Shown here piece by piece: positions 42,446 through 53,878 of a stretch of DNA of 64,000 nt. The stretch comes from Leptobrachium leishanense (lineage: Eukaryota > Chordata > Amphibia > Anura > Megophryidae). Made by a program: the position numbers and the translations under genes. The stretch lies in contig CM019066.1 in the NCBI GenBank assembly GCA_009667805.1, positions 332,636,077 through 332,700,076 on the forward strand, written 5' to 3'. The notes under the pieces were generated by a model, which saw nothing but the letters and a program-made list of their open reading frames with translations, did not search any database and was not told where the DNA came from. Every line of letters begins with the position of its first letter. The first letter of the stretch is position 1.

Positions 42446-42613
42446 CTATGGTCCCCAACCCTGCTCTTCAAGTCCCCGTAAGGATTACCATGGGGAAATG
42501 CAGACTGAATCCTGCAATCACTGAGCAGCAAATCATTTCACCTGTGCTGTGCTTCAGATATCTGACAAACCTGACCTGTTACAGGTACTTGAGGGTCAGG
42601 GTTGGGAAACACT
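42446..42613. mobile_element. hAT Charlie-like miniature element
   Basis: GGTCCCCAACCCTGCTCTTC ... GGGGAAATGCAGACTGAATC, CTGTGCTGTGCTTCAGATAT ... GGTCAGGGTTGGGAAACAC. Same family as 27931 and 56415; flanking duplication not clear. Confidence 0.75.
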
Positions 42614-42695
42614 ACCTTCATGTAATGAACGGAGACTGGATTTTGACATAGACACCTCTTAGATTCGGCCACACACTCTGTGCTTTATGTGGGTA

Positions 42696-42746
42696 TCTTA
42701 TTCTTATTCTTTATTTATAAAGCGCCAGCATATTCTGCAGCGCTCT
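42696..42746 (-). mobile_element. L2 3' tail fragment
   Basis: Minus strand CAGAGCGCTGCAGAATATGC, then TGGCGCTTTATAAATAAAGA: the last 50 bases of L2. Confidence 0.8.
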
Positions 42747-42824
42747 GGTGTTCCAAGATGCAGATTGACAGGTCAAAGAAAACATCAAGTCTGGGTGCCA
42801 GAATCATACACAATAAGCAAGAAG

Positions 42825-44338
42825 TAGACATGTGCATTCGTTTTAGTACTAAAACGATTTAGTCCGAATTTTGGGATAATTTAGTTTTAGTATGACTCAA
42901 GAGATACGAAACTGCTCAGTACAAAAAACGAAAGAAACTAAAATAAAATGCACTACATTTTAGTTTCAGTCCTTTTTGGGATATTACACTGATGCGTGAA
43001 GGAGACCAGTAATGAAGCAAAGCTACAGAAAAGGTTTGTATGCGTAATCCTTCCCAACCCGAAAATCTGACAGTGAGAGCTCCAGAATACTCACTCGCAG
43101 CACAGACAGCCAGCACAGGAGAGGAAACCTTTACTTAACCCTTGCATGTCTATGAGGCAGACAAGATGATAAAAGCAGCTGGAGAAGGAAAACATTCAAA
43201 TAAATCACACTGAAAGCTAATGACAGAGGAGGGCTGGATAGTAAAAAACCCCTTTATAACAAGCAGCGCTGGGAGAAGAGAGGGACTTTATAAAATGTGT
43301 GTTATCTCCCCTCCCACTCTGCATAATAGGGGCTTAGGTCTGATACATTTTATATTATCCAGGAGCACTATCCCCCTTTCCTCATCTATAATACACGTTT
43401 TATATAAAGTCCCTCTCCTCTCCCAGTGCTGCTTGTTATAAAGTTTTTTTTTAAGTCTGATACATTTAGTATCCAGCTCTCACAGTCACTCTGTCATTAT
43501 GAGCCTTCAGTGTGATTTATTTGAATGTTTTCCCTAGATTTAAAGTGCTGTATTTTATTATAAAAATCTATTTGCACCAGTCATTTCTTCTCTGAGCTTT
43601 CAGACCGATTTACGTTAATATTTTCCCTCTCCCCTGCTTTTATATTTCTGTGTCTCCCCCACAGAGATACAAAGTTTAAGTAAAAGTTCCCTCTCCTGTC
43701 CTGGATAAGCATTGCATTCCGAAGTTCTGCACCCTCCACATGCCAATGCAGTAGGATGTTTTATACAGAGAGGGGCATTAATTAATGCAGGTGGATGTTA
43801 TATACATTATACAGAGAGGGGTATTAATTAATGCAGGAGGATGTTCTATACATTATACAGAGAGGAGCCTTGTTTTTTTTAGCCCTTTAAATCCAGTGGC
43901 TGTGAGCGCTGAGATCGGCTGCTTGTTATATTATCTCTCAGTACAATGTATCAGGCTCAACTGTTACAGTAACTGACTGTAACAGCGCTCAGAGTTTCAG
44001 TAAAACAAGGAAATAATATTGTTCTAACCTCTTATATATATATAAAAATATTATTTACTAGTTTTATCGAAACTCTGAGAACCGTGATGAGCAGCAGTCA
44101 GTTACTGTAACAGCTTTGCCTGGCACATTGTGCTTAGAGTGAGTGATACTGTAATAAGCAGCGATCTCAGCCCTCTGAGGAGCCACTACAATAGTAATTG
44201 TATCCACTGGTTTTCGGATGAATGAAATTAGTTTTCATACTAAAGAACTGAAAACGAATTTCTTTAGCAACTAAATAAATTGCATTTTAGGACTAATCCA
44301 TTAGTTCAAAACGAAATTTTGTACTGTGCACATGTCTA
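42825..44338 (-). mobile_element. hAT-type non-autonomous element, copy 2, inverted (1,514 bp)
   Basis: Perfect 8-bp duplication GCAAGAAG at 42817-42824 and 44339-44346. Ends TAGACATGTGCATTCGTTTT and, inward, TAGACATGTGCACAGTACAA. Same internal order as 33914-35640 but reversed, with fewer 46-bp units (about 43745-43870). No transposase. Confidence 0.9.
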
Positions 44339-44471
44339 GCAAGAAGGTTCTGGTGCTCCAAATAGGCTTCCCGTAGCCTATTAGGAAAACAGTAACTTTT
44401 TGGCCATAAAATGGCCTTTCTCAGAAACTGCCTGCAATGAAATTTAGAAAGCTGGCTATAACCATTTTGAG

Positions 44472-44610
44472 CAGGGATCTCAATCTCTGCCCCACCCAAG
44501 TTGTTGATGACCTAGAATTCCCTTAATTCTTTGAATGCAATAGATGGCCGGTTAATCGTTAGAGTTGCGGTTTCAGAAACATCTTGGGGGAGCCAGAGTT
44601 TGAGATGCCT
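44472..44610. mobile_element. Small palindromic hAT-like element
   Basis: CAGGGATCTCAATCTCTGCC ... CCAGAGTTTGAGATGCC, inner GGTTTCAGAAACATCTTGGG. Family of 41168. Duplication unclear. Confidence 0.6.
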
Positions 44611-45440
44611 TTTATTTAGTTCTCGTGGTTTGAAATTGCAGCTGCACACTGTAAAATATAGGGATTTGTTTGCTACAATAAGAAATTTAAGAATGGAAAG
44701 TGGGCAAAAAAAAGCTGAAATTTAATATCATGCTGATTTTTGGAATGTGTCATCTATTTTAGCTGACTTTTTGTATGTTTATTGTCAATTTGTAGCAATT
44801 TTTAGTTAACAGATATATATATATATTATATATACCAGTTAGTCATTTTTGCTGCTGTTCCTTTTCCCATGTTTTTGTTTTCAACCCCAAATGGGAAGAG
44901 CCAGGTGCGTGTATAAATAAAACCCACCATTTTTCTGCCTCTCCTTAGCTGAAAGCAGCAGGAGGGGCATGCAGTTGCTCAGAGGAGCAGCTTTTGGTAC
45001 ATTGGTTAGGACTCACTCTACCGAGAGGTGCCTTGATGGGGCGAGTGAGCTTACGCTTCAATGGCCATTTAAGCAAACTAAAACCTCTGACAGTTTTTTG
45101 TTGCACATGGAAATATATAGAAATGAGCGCAGATGACATTTTTTTTTCTTGTTATGTAGATATATATATATATATATATATATATTTTCCATCCTACATA
45201 AATATAATATATTTCTATGGAGCAACATATATAAACTCTTCATAAATAAATATACATATTGTGCTACTTATTGCAATACCTCGGAACTCTCAAACCAACC
45301 CATGGCGCAGTGTTACAATGAAATTATTTTTGATATTATTCCGCAGCGACACTAGCTGTTTGATCGCAAGCGGATTAATCACAAAGATTTATCCTATTAA
45401 ACATATTACTGTCGTTAGTTCATTTTGATGGTAAATTGGA
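44611..45440. other. A/T-rich; TA microsatellites
   Basis: (TA)n at 44812-44834 and 45159-45185. Open frames across the latter are artefacts. Nothing else recognised. Confidence 0.5.
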
Positions 45441-45499
45441 GCGCTTTCTTAATGGCTGCCGACACGTTCTACTCTCGTCGAGTTCCAGGGAAATATATG

Positions 45500-45900
45500 G
45501 GAAGATGCTATCATGTTATAGGATTGGTCTATTAAGGATTTAAAGTTAATTATATAGTCTACTAATAATAAACATGATGCAATTAAATTCACCTTGACTT
45601 GTAGCTTTAATCAAATTAATTTTCTTGATGTTGCTGTAATTAAAGAGGGGGGAACATCAACAGACAGATTTATTGCCGAAGTGTACAGATAAAAAACAAT
45701 TATTTATTAGCTAGTAATTTTCATCTTGTGCTGGAGATTATTTTTCAGGCTAAACAGAGCTGAAAGATTTGCAGGTAAAACAGAGGTGTTTAGAATGGAA
45801 ATGAGGTGCAGGGTGTGCGTATCCGTCTTTTAAAGGAATAGCAAAGCATGTGTTCTGCGGGATAGATACTGAGGATACTTTAAAGATTCATATGGGTAAA
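45500..45900 (+). pseudogene. Penelope-like reverse transcriptase fragment
   Basis: The plus strand reads DLKLII, a stop, STNNKHDAIKFTLTC, then SFNQINFLDVAVIKEGGTST and DRFIAEVYR, then a stop. The F-L-D-V block followed by an E-V-Y-R-K-like strand is the pattern of the RT C-terminal part of Penelope-like elements (NFLD ... YRKPTD). Further on, another frame gives EVQGVRIRLLKE, which fits the region after it. Several stops and a frameshift are present; there is no YIY-GIY endonuclease match downstream. Assignment is from motif memory only and could also be another RT class. Confidence 0.45.
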
Positions 45901-46424
45901 CAATCCAAAACAGCGCATACAATTTGTTACATAAAACAGAGGTTTAAGCACGTACAGTGGTTATCAAATTGCATGTGCTCGCGCCTCAAGTCCAGTGAAA
46001 ACCATGTAATCATATAAATAAAATTACTTGTATGTAGTCAATGTAGATGTGTCCTTTTAGTTCTGTCGGTGTCTTTCAAAAATAAAAGTAGACATAACAT
46101 AGAAACAATAGTAAGGCTTGAAAAGGGCCCAATCCACTATAACTCACATTACACAGAACCTAAACAAAACCTGGCTCTGGACTCTGGAGTGTAGCGCCTC
46201 TGGCACAGCCCTTCCCGCTGCTGCTCCATGAAAATCTCCATAAAGGTGAGCAGGTTCGCGACCGCCGTCAGCCCCCCCCCCGTGTATCTGCATCTGATTG
46301 GCTATTCTGTTGAACCCCCTCTGGATCTCCCGCCGACCAGCCTCTGTTCAAGTTCCAGGGCATATAAGAGCTCCCTCAGCAGAATGAATCCTTGCTCGAC
46401 GTAGCCACGCAGATTGACCTGGTA

Positions 46425-47180
46425 CTACCCCAGGTCAATAATGGATATGGTCAGCAGTTGCAGGGACTCCTCATCCACTGGTTGTGGGCCAGGTGCAGCA
46501 GGCTGTGGTGCAGGCTGAGGAGCAAGCTGTAGTGTAGTGGAGTGTGGTTGGGACTGATCAGCCAAAGACTTCGCTACTGGACTGGCGAATAAGATGTATT
46601 CTATGTCCCCCCAGGAGGTCGAGGAAGGATTGGGTGCTGTCATAGCTTAAGTCCTCCTGCTGGTGTGACAGGGTGTGGTGATTCCAATCCTCAAAACTCA
46701 CCATGAAAAAAAAGAATGGAAAAAAACCTTTTAGGTTGCATTAGATGTATATTTGTTTTGTGCAACCTTGCGCCTTCAGATGTTTTTTGGACTACATCTC
46801 CCAAGATACTCTTTTGAGCAAGTGAGTGGATGAGCATCATGGGAGATGTAGTCCAAAAACATGAAGGTGCATGGTTGCACAAAACTGGTTCTAAAACAAG
46901 AATGCCATCTTGACCTTCAGTTCCTTTTTGCAGTCATGGTACCGGTGTTTGATGAACTGCACAGGCAGCTTGGTAGATTTCCAACCACAGGCAGAGGCGC
47001 AGGTTAACAAACAAGGACAGATCATTCAGTCTTTGTGTCCACTCAATGTAGACATCTATCAGCACCTACTTCTCCTCCAAGGTGTACCTCTCCTCATGGA
47101 TCTGACCTCTGGAAGAGCACTGTGGCTCCTGTGTCCCAGAGTGTGTTGGCTCACTGTTTTCCTGCTGTGTCCCTAAATGT
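46425..47180 (-). pseudogene. Myb/trihelix-like gene remnant
   Basis: The minus strand gives ERYTLEEK, a stop, VLIDVYIEWTQRLND (about 47100-47040), then in another frame QFIKHRYHDCKKELKVKMA (about 46970-46915), and further on MTAPNPSSTSWGDIEYILFA with a Pro/Gln-rich tail (46643-46425). The order Thr-x-Glu-Glu ... Leu-Ile ... K-x-R-Y-x-D-C-K-K resembles Myb-like DNA-binding proteins encoded by Harbinger transposons, where they recruit the nuclease to DNA. At least one frameshift and stop separate the parts. Similarity is modest, and another Myb-like origin is possible. Confidence 0.4.
46758..46870. mobile_element. Small palindromic element (hAT-like) within the Harbinger-like copy
   Basis: TTTTTTGGACTACATCTCCC and GGGAGATGTAGTCCAAAAAC are inverted arms of 20 bp or more around a 35-bp centre; outer CCTTCAGATG / CATGAAGG and TGCAACC / GGTTGCA extend the pairing. 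Confidence 0.7.
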
Positions 47181-47228
47181 ACTGAAGGGTTAATGTAATA
47201 TGTAGTGAAAGTGTTAACAAAGGTGACA

Positions 47229-49252
47229 GGGGGGCGTGTCCGGAGTCGAGGAGAGTGGCAGCCATCCTGCTGAGCTCCGTGTGGGTCTGAACGTTTTAAT
47301 TATTCCTGACGGCTATATTCTGTTCTGGTTTCGGCACACTCTCCTCGACAGGGTTTCTGATTAGCCCAAGATCAGTTTGGTGTTACTTTGGGGCTGGAGT
47401 CCCGGTTTTTAACGCTGATACAGAGCAGTTTTTTGCTGCGGTCTGGGGTGGACAGCGGCCATCTTGCGGCCTGTAGTTGGATCCTGCACTACCAGCCCCA
47501 TGGGGAAGAAGGGGAAGAAGACAGAGGAGGTGGAGGGTCGCTTTCTTGACATCTGAATATCGCTGGGTGCCGGGCGTGCTGGAGCGTACCACGATGGTAA
47601 TGTTGAGAGGGCGCCATGCCCGGACGCTTTGACGACAGCTATCTTGCCTCAGCCGGTGGAAGCCGCTGAGGCGCAGGTACCACCACCGCCGCTCACAGCT
47701 GTCGACCTGCACCGTGTGATGGAGGAGTTTCGGGTCTTATGGCACCGGGATTTGCAGGAGGTGAGAGCCGCTTTGGAACCTCTGCAGTCTCGAATTGAGG
47801 AGGTGCAGATCCGGACCCATGCTACGGAGGTGGTGCAGATGGCTGCTGCTGCCGTGATCGCAGGGTTGCAGTCACAGGTTACTCACCTCAGCTCTGCAGA
47901 CACCGGCGCAGGAACCTCAGACTGCGGGGTATCCCGGAGGGTGTGGGTTGTGAAGGGCTCCTCGAGTACGTTGTGGGTCTGGCGATGCATCTATTAAAGA
48001 CTGCTGGAGATATACGGCGGCCTCGCCGATTCTCTCAGCTGTGCGCCTACGGAAGGCGGCTACTGCTCCGGCGGCGGCCCCCCGAGACATGCTTGTGGTC
48101 ACCAGGGACGTGGATGTCCACTCCAGAATTCTATCTGCTGCAGGTCCCACGTTTCGGGTCACCTACGCCTCCAGCTGTCTGGTGATTTACCGTGACCTAC
48201 CATTCCTGGCGTTGGCAGACCGCCATCGATTTAAAGAGGTCACATCTTTATTGCGTGCCCGTGAGATACGCTACCGCTGGGGGTCCTCCGGTTCACTGAT
48301 CATCTGTCATGGCGGCAGGATCATCCCGGCGTCGTCCCTGGAGGAGGCGAGGGCGACTCTTGCCACTATCGGGATCGCTCCGGATTCGATGGATCTGCTG
48401 TCTGACCCCAGCTGAATATTTGTCACCACCCTTCACGCCTTTTATTTTTCTCTTTGTTTAAGTGGATGACCCTTCTAGTGTGATGAATCCCCTTTTTATG
48501 TTTATACTTTTTCAGATTACTTGCTCTTCGGACTCTTTTCCGACCTTCATTTTGGATTCTCTGGACTTAAGACTTTTCCTCCCCCCTGCTGCCTTCCTCT
48601 ATTGCTGATTTTGGACCTGTGACCTCTAATCTCTACTGCTGACATTTTCCGCCGCTCTCTAGTAGAGAACTTCCCCGCCACTCCCTTTTTTGATGATTTC
48701 CCTCTGATTTTCAACTAATTGTTGCTCGCCCCCTTTTTTTTTTCTGTACTACGGTTTTGCCTGCCGAATTATTGGGCTTCATATTGTTTGTCTGATAGAA
48801 AACCAGGTCTTCCTATCCCCCCGAGCCGCTAGGATGGCTACCTAGGCCCTGTCCATTCTCTTGGCCCCAGGTCTCCCGGTATTGTGGCCTCTTCCATGGC
48901 CCTCAGTTCCCACAGGGTTGCCGAGGTGAGCCGGGAATGCCACGCTTTACTTGGCAGTCCCTCACCACCCATTATTTATTTACTTTTTTTTTCTCAATTG
49001 CCCTGGTGCCCCCTCAGCGACCTCTATTGTTTTATCTGGATCAGCCCTTCTGACGAGTTTCTGTACCTTCATGTTATTATCCCCCTCCCCCCCCTATTTT
49101 TATTTACGTTTTGCAGCTCCCTTTATGACCCCCCTCCTGTATTGTGTGCTCCTTCTGTGAGTACTGAATTTGGTCCTGCGAGGCCACTTGATTTGATGGT
49201 GAATGATCCTTTGTTTCTTGCAAAATAAAAGTTTTAAATACAAAAAAAAAAC
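47229..49252 (+). mobile_element. L1-type retroelement with ORF1 only (2,024 bp, complete boundaries)
   Basis: Flanked by a perfect 13-bp duplication AACAAAGGTGACA (47216-47228 and 49253-49265). Begins GGGGGCGTGTCCGGAG, has a 5' leader of about 400 bp, an ORF1 remnant (47629-48415), a T/C-rich 3' region of about 820 bp, then AATAAAAGTTTTAAATAC and an A10 tail. The insertion site TT/AACA fits an L1-type endonuclease. There is no sign of ORF2 (endonuclease or RT) anywhere between the two duplications, so it depends on another element for movement. It sits inside the 46127-49697 element. A relative lies at 54511-56250. Confidence 0.8.
47629..48415 (+). pseudogene. L1 ORF1p-like RNA-binding protein, two frameshifts
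   Basis: N-terminal part (47629-about 47895): PPPLTAVDLHRVMEEFRVLW then a helical, coiled-coil-like LQEVRAALEPLQSRIEEVQI. Next, in a second frame from 47904: RRRNLRLRGIPEGVGCEGLL, the start of the RRM domain of L1 ORF1 proteins (R-N-L-R-L-R-G-I-P-E). Then in a third frame (48041-48415): PRDMLVVTRDVDVHSRILSA, LVIYRDLPFLALADRHRFKE and REIRYRWGSSGSLII, ending in the C-terminal domain with the characteristic F/Y-R-W-G and a TGA. The protein would bind its own RNA as a trimer. Two frame changes make this copy non-functional. Confidence 0.75.
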
Positions 49253-49697
49253 AACAAAGGTGACAACAAGATAAGACACAGAAACACTCCTTCTTATACT
49301 TGCAAAATGCACTCTGTACCCTCTATACTCACGATTAACCACCAAATGCCCGGGGACCTGTGTCTGACTCAGGAAAGCGTGATCACAGTCACTATGTTGC
49401 GCGTGCAGCCGGTATATATAGCGCCTGAATGGGAGGGGGAAGTCGAGAACAAGACCATAAAATAGAATAAACTGGTCAAAAGCTGCATGCAAAACCTTGA
49501 TTGTACTTGGTGATGCTAACTGTAGCGTCTCGACGTGTAATATTAGTGCTTCATCTGAGACTAACAGATCAATTGCCAACACTTGCGCGAGGTTTGTATT
49601 GCACTCAGTAATTGGCAGGTACTAACATTTAACACCTCGCACTAATTTTTCTCAGTAGTGTCTGCCTTTTAGCGGTAACTATCTAATGTGGCCCAAA

Positions 49698-50938
49698 GTG
49701 TTTTGAAACTTAATTGACCACGTGACACCCCAAATGTTAATGTACTCTAAACCAAACAACATTTATATATAGCTTGAGAAACCCATATCCCGAAAGCTTT
49801 GGAGTTGGGACCAAGACTAGAGTGTTTTGACATTTTTCGGCTTTTGGAATATTTAGATATAATAATGAGATACTGTATCTAGTGGTTGGGACCCAGGTCT
49901 AAACAAGAGATTCATTTATGTTTCATATACACTTTATACACATAGGCTGACAGTAATTTTATACAATATTATAAATAATTTTGTCCCCGTCTCATGAGGT
50001 CAGGTGGGCATTTTCTACTTTTCATGCTGGGTTGATGCTCCAATAAACGTGGAATATTTTGAATTTCTGTGTGAGTGCTACGAAACCTGTATTTAGCATT
50101 GAAACCAATACCAGAATATTATCTTTGTATTTAGTTATTTTACTGTGCAAATGCCCATACTGATGAGTGTCAAATGTACAGATACTTTGTTTCAATCTCT
50201 GTGAAATCAATCTGTGTATAAAGCCACAGCCATCAATGTCACTGGATCCCAGACTTTCCTGCTTTATACCATGTGTTTCACTTTTCTTTACTCTTTTGTC
50301 TGAGTGCGTTAATGTTCCGCATCATCTATTCGCACATAGAGGATAACTGTTAGACAGCAAATCAGATTTCCATGTACAGTGCAGTCTATGTACCAATTGT
50401 CATGTCGCTAATAATGTTTCTCCAGGCCTTTGTCACACCTAAGGGCTGACGGGGATAACAAGGTCCAATATGTCAAGACGTGTTTTTACAATCATCATAC
50501 CTTTGACATGACTGTCAGTTTTTATTGAAAAGACAAAGAAAAAAGGATGATCAAGTATGCTGAATTTCTTTTTCATCTCACTGGAGGGCGATTCCTGGCT
50601 TTTCACACTCAAGGCTTCTCTGTCAAGGCTACATTCACGTCAGAGACATGTAACAGAGCTATCAAAGCAACTTGACATGAGGATGCTCTTTGAGTTTTGT
50701 ATACAAGTATAGGCATGGAAAAGCAAAATACGCATACATAAAATAGTATTATGACAATACAGGACAGGTATTTCACTTATCTGCACAGGTTTACAGTGAA
50801 AGGACTTAAATATGTACTATTCTACAGAGCATCTACATCCAGTGTAACTATGGATTTAATTTGAGTGTATTTTGGGTAAATTTCCTGGCCCTTTTTGATT
50901 ACATTGCGAATCATAAGGTCAATTTTTTCACTACCACA
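49698..50938. other. Low-repeat stretch; possible conserved non-coding sequence at 50400-50710
   Basis: No repeat family recognised. 50400-50710 has dense TGACA/TCAAAG-like words (CCTTTGTCACACCTAAGGGC, ACCTTTGACATGACTGTCAG, AGAGCTATCAAAGCAACTTG) and no low-complexity DNA, which resembles vertebrate regulatory elements. An impression only. Confidence 0.3.
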
Positions 50939-50940
50939 TA

Positions 50941-52024
50941 CAGGGTTATTCAGAGAGAGGTGAAAAGCAGGAGAATGACTGGAGAATGAAAAAATTATAG
51001 GTCAAAATAGCCGATTTGGAAAGTGAGATGAATGTGAGAATTTTTCTGGTTTGACTATTTTGACCTACAAGGTTATTCAAAGAGAATCGAAAAGTCACTG
51101 CACGTTCGGTGACTTTTCATTCTCTTCAATTAGGTGCGATTTGGCGATTCTATATCGGCGACCCTGCAGTGTATTCAGCAAGCCACAGGGCCGCCGTAAT
51201 GCAGGGAAAAGTCGCCGCAAACACGCCGAAAACTCACCGCAAAACCAGGGCGAACGCACAGCGAAACCCGCAGAAACATCTGGATTAACCCCGCTGAACA
51301 CGCCGGAGAAACCCGAGCAGGAGCCGATCACAGTGCAGAGCAGCCGCCGGAAAAACCCGACACCGCAGACGAATGGAGTAAAAAAAAAAACAGTACGCTT
51401 GAATATTTGTAAAAGTGAAACGCTGTTTTGCAAAGAAACTACAGGACGAAAATGTCTGAAATTTACATATAAGATCCAATGAATGATAATAAAAAGTGCT
51501 GTTACAGAAAAAAGAAAAAAGGATTAAAAAAAAAAACAGAAAAAAAATGTTTCCAAAAAAATGCCTAAAAGATCCTAAAAAAAATCTAAGAATAAAGAGA
51601 CTTTTTACTGCAGAATAAAATGACAAACGGTTTATTAGATATTGAGTTAAAACGGGAATATTTTTAACATTGAAGCCTTTGGGATTCTCCTGAATAAACC
51701 TGTCGAATTAAACCACCGAATGGCAGGGCATTTCGGCAACTTTTCTCAGCTGGTTTGTGTTCTCTGAATAGCCGAAGCATTGCTTCTCTATGGGGAATGG
51801 ATTTCACTGCCCTCGAACAGGCACCGTATGTGCAGGCAATTCACTAACATTTGGCAAACTGCCTGCTCTCTGAATAGCCGAATGGCCAGGAAAGGTAACT
51901 GAACGCTGAATTTCAGCGTTCGGTTACCTGCCGCCAGCAATTCGGAGCTCTTTGAATAACCCTGCTAGAATTTTCCATTCTCCAGTCATTCTCCTGCTTT
52001 TCACCGCTCTCTGAATAACCCTGA
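50941..52024. mobile_element. TA-flanked element, outer copy, split by an inner one
   Basis: TA at 50939-50940 and 52025-52026. Left arm CAGGGTTATTCAGAGAGAGG, TGAAAAGCAGGAGAATGACT; right arm TCCAGTCATTCTCCTGCTTT, TCACCGCTCTCTGAATAACC, CTGA. Without the inner insertion it is about 184 bp, with a further inner palindrome (TAGGTCAAAATAG / CTATTTTGACCTA). It shares only the outer 18 bp with copies B, C and the inner copy. Confidence 0.85.
51068..51965 (+). mobile_element. TA-flanked inverted-repeat element, inner copy (898 bp)
   Basis: TA at 51066-51067 and 51966-51967. Ends CAAGGTTATTCAAAGAGAAT and AGCTCTTTGAATAACCCTGC. Body closely follows copy C: TCACTGCACGTTCGGTGACT, the A-rich centre, CTGCAGAATAAAATGACAAA, TTCTGAATAGCCGAAGCATT-like and GAATAGCCGAATGGCCAGGA. 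No transposase. Confidence 0.9.
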
Positions 52025-52336
52025 TAGTTTCTAAAAATTGTCCCCCAAATAAATTAAATTGAATAAAGTGCGTTTTGTTTTTTTGTTTCGGGGTGCATTG
52101 ATATCACAACTGCTTTTGGTTTTAGACTATAAACATACAAACTTGTCGAGCCTTGTTCAGGCACGGCAAAAATAAAAATGAAAATATCAGTTGTGTACTA
52201 ATGTAGCTGAACATATAGATACAATATTTAGAATTATCACTTTATCCTGTCAGTTGATCTAAGTTGCAGACGTCTTTGTCAGTGGCAGCTGGCGATCTTT
52301 TAAGATGGTAGGGCTCTGAAATTTGGTTCCTCTTGA

Positions 52337-52492
52337 CGAGGGATGTCAAACTCTGAGATACCCTCCGAGATGTTTCTGAACTACAACTCCCACGATTCCC
52401 AATCCCTAGCCATGTATTGAATTCATTGAATTCTGGGAATTGTAGGCAAGATCTGTGGGACGGGGGACAGAGTTTGAGATCACTGTCGCAGA
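52337..52492. mobile_element. Small palindromic hAT-like element
   Basis: GGATGTCAAACTCTGAGATA ... GATGTTTCTGAACTACAACT ... TCTGGGAATTGTAGG ... GACAGAGTTTGAGATCACTG. Family of 41168. Confidence 0.7.
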
Positions 52493-53183
52493 CTGAGCAT
52501 GTCCAAAGTGACATCAGCTGGGGCAGATTTCAAAAAAGGTCCCAAGTTCTTGGACAGCCTCATTTGCTTTGTAATGATTATTTATAGACACTCAGCACCT
52601 CCAGGGCCAGAAAAAGGATGCATCAAAAAGAGTTTTAAAATATAACTAACTATATTTATAACTATGCCAAAGAAAAATGAGCAGATATTACATGTATAAA
52701 CAAAAATTAGAAATTATAAACAAAACATAAGACATTTGAATACTGCGACATTAGTATGGATAATTCTACACTGGATGGAATCATACATCAGTTGAGATTT
52801 GTAAGGTATTACCTCCCTCGTCAATTCTGATGTTTTGTGACCAATCTAAGCTGTCGCTAGGCTCCAGAACGGACCTCCATCCTATGCAGGAACCTCTCAG
52901 TATGTTTATCAGGTTAGAAGACTGGTTCCCTTGTGGTCTAATTGTTCATTGACTAATGAAGCTAAGAGAAGTATATTTCTCCTCTTCGGCAGTGGCCAAT
53001 AACCTGGACCACCAGGGTACAGTAGTAATTCAGGATGTGATTGTGGTTGTCATTGGGATTGGTAACACTTGGAGCAAGACTTAGGCCACCTGGGACCAGG
53101 TCTGCTAGTCCTTTGCTTTGGCACATGAACTACATTCTAGCCTGGATGAGCATCTCTGGAAATGTAAGCAGCAAACCTTAAGG
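52493..53183. other. No feature recognised
   Basis: Nothing recognised. Confidence 0.4.
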
Positions 53184-53860
53184 GCCCTATTCCCTCCCTA
53201 ATGCTAAAATGGGAATGCTAGCGGGGAAAACATGCGCCTGCGCCATTTTAGTGTTAGATTCTGGGGCAGGCGCTACTTCAGCACCTTGCTCTGGAACGAA
53301 GCACTACGCGCCACCGCGTGTATCACCTCCTGGAGTCCATAGGAGTCCACAGTCCATGGAGGGTTGTGCTTCTGGGCCGTGAGACCTGCGCGATCTCGCT
53401 CTCGCGAGATCACATAGCGCCGCTTGTGAACACAGAGGTAGACTGGGAACTATTTGTCCCCACTCTCACTCTGCTACTGACGGCACGAAGCAGCAGATCG
53501 GGCCACCGTTCTCCGCGTGATGAGAGGTGAGTATCTGATTTATTGGGTGGTTTTAGGGGCTGCTAAATGATTTTGCAAAAGTGGCATCAGTTAGCACCAG
53601 CTTTTAGCTATCGCAAATTTTTTGGATTACCCCATTCGGTGTGGTAATTAGCGCTAGCACTTTGTAATACCTTACTTACCCTAACACTAATTACTGATTG
53701 CGCTCCCCATGGATCCTGTATAGGATGCACAAAGAACAGTAAGCTCGCGGAAGCTACCGCAATCACAGATGCTCTAATGGATTTTTCAGGGGTTTAGCAT
53801 CAGCAATGTAATATGGGTGGCATGCGTTAAAGCCACATATCCTGGCATTAATGCTTTCTC
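53184..53860. mobile_element. Hairpin-rich inverted-repeat element, Harbinger-like left end
   Basis: Starts after TTAA with GGGCCCTATTCCCTCCCTAA. Contains GCGATCTCGCTCTCGCGAGA (53391), GTCCATAGGAGTCCACAGTC (53335) and the block GGGAACTATTTGTCC, CACTCTCACTCTGCT also found at 40620 and, reversed, 28200. It shares layout (variant CCATAGGA stem, GAGGTGAGTAT, TTAGCACCA, ACTTTGTAAT) with the 11909-12615 element. The right end is uncertain. Confidence 0.55.
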
Positions 53861-53878
53861 ACCCGAACACTACAGTCA

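Larger units (their letters stand above)
46127..49697 (-). mobile_element. Harbinger-like element with Myb-like gene remnant, split by an L1-type insertion
   Basis: Left end GGGCCCAATCCACTATAACT and right end, inward, GGGCCACATTAGATAGTTAC are inverted repeats with the GGGC start of PIF/Harbinger elements; flanks are A-rich (AAA on both sides), which departs from the usual TTA. Without the nested 47229-49252 element it would be about 1.5 kb. It keeps a degraded Myb/trihelix-like gene but no nuclease gene, so it is non-autonomous or a deleted copy. Confidence 0.45.

Noticed and set aside
48884..49228. Open frames in the 3' part of the L1-type element as ORF2
   Set aside because: No endonuclease or RT motif; the region is T/C-rich 3' UTR.
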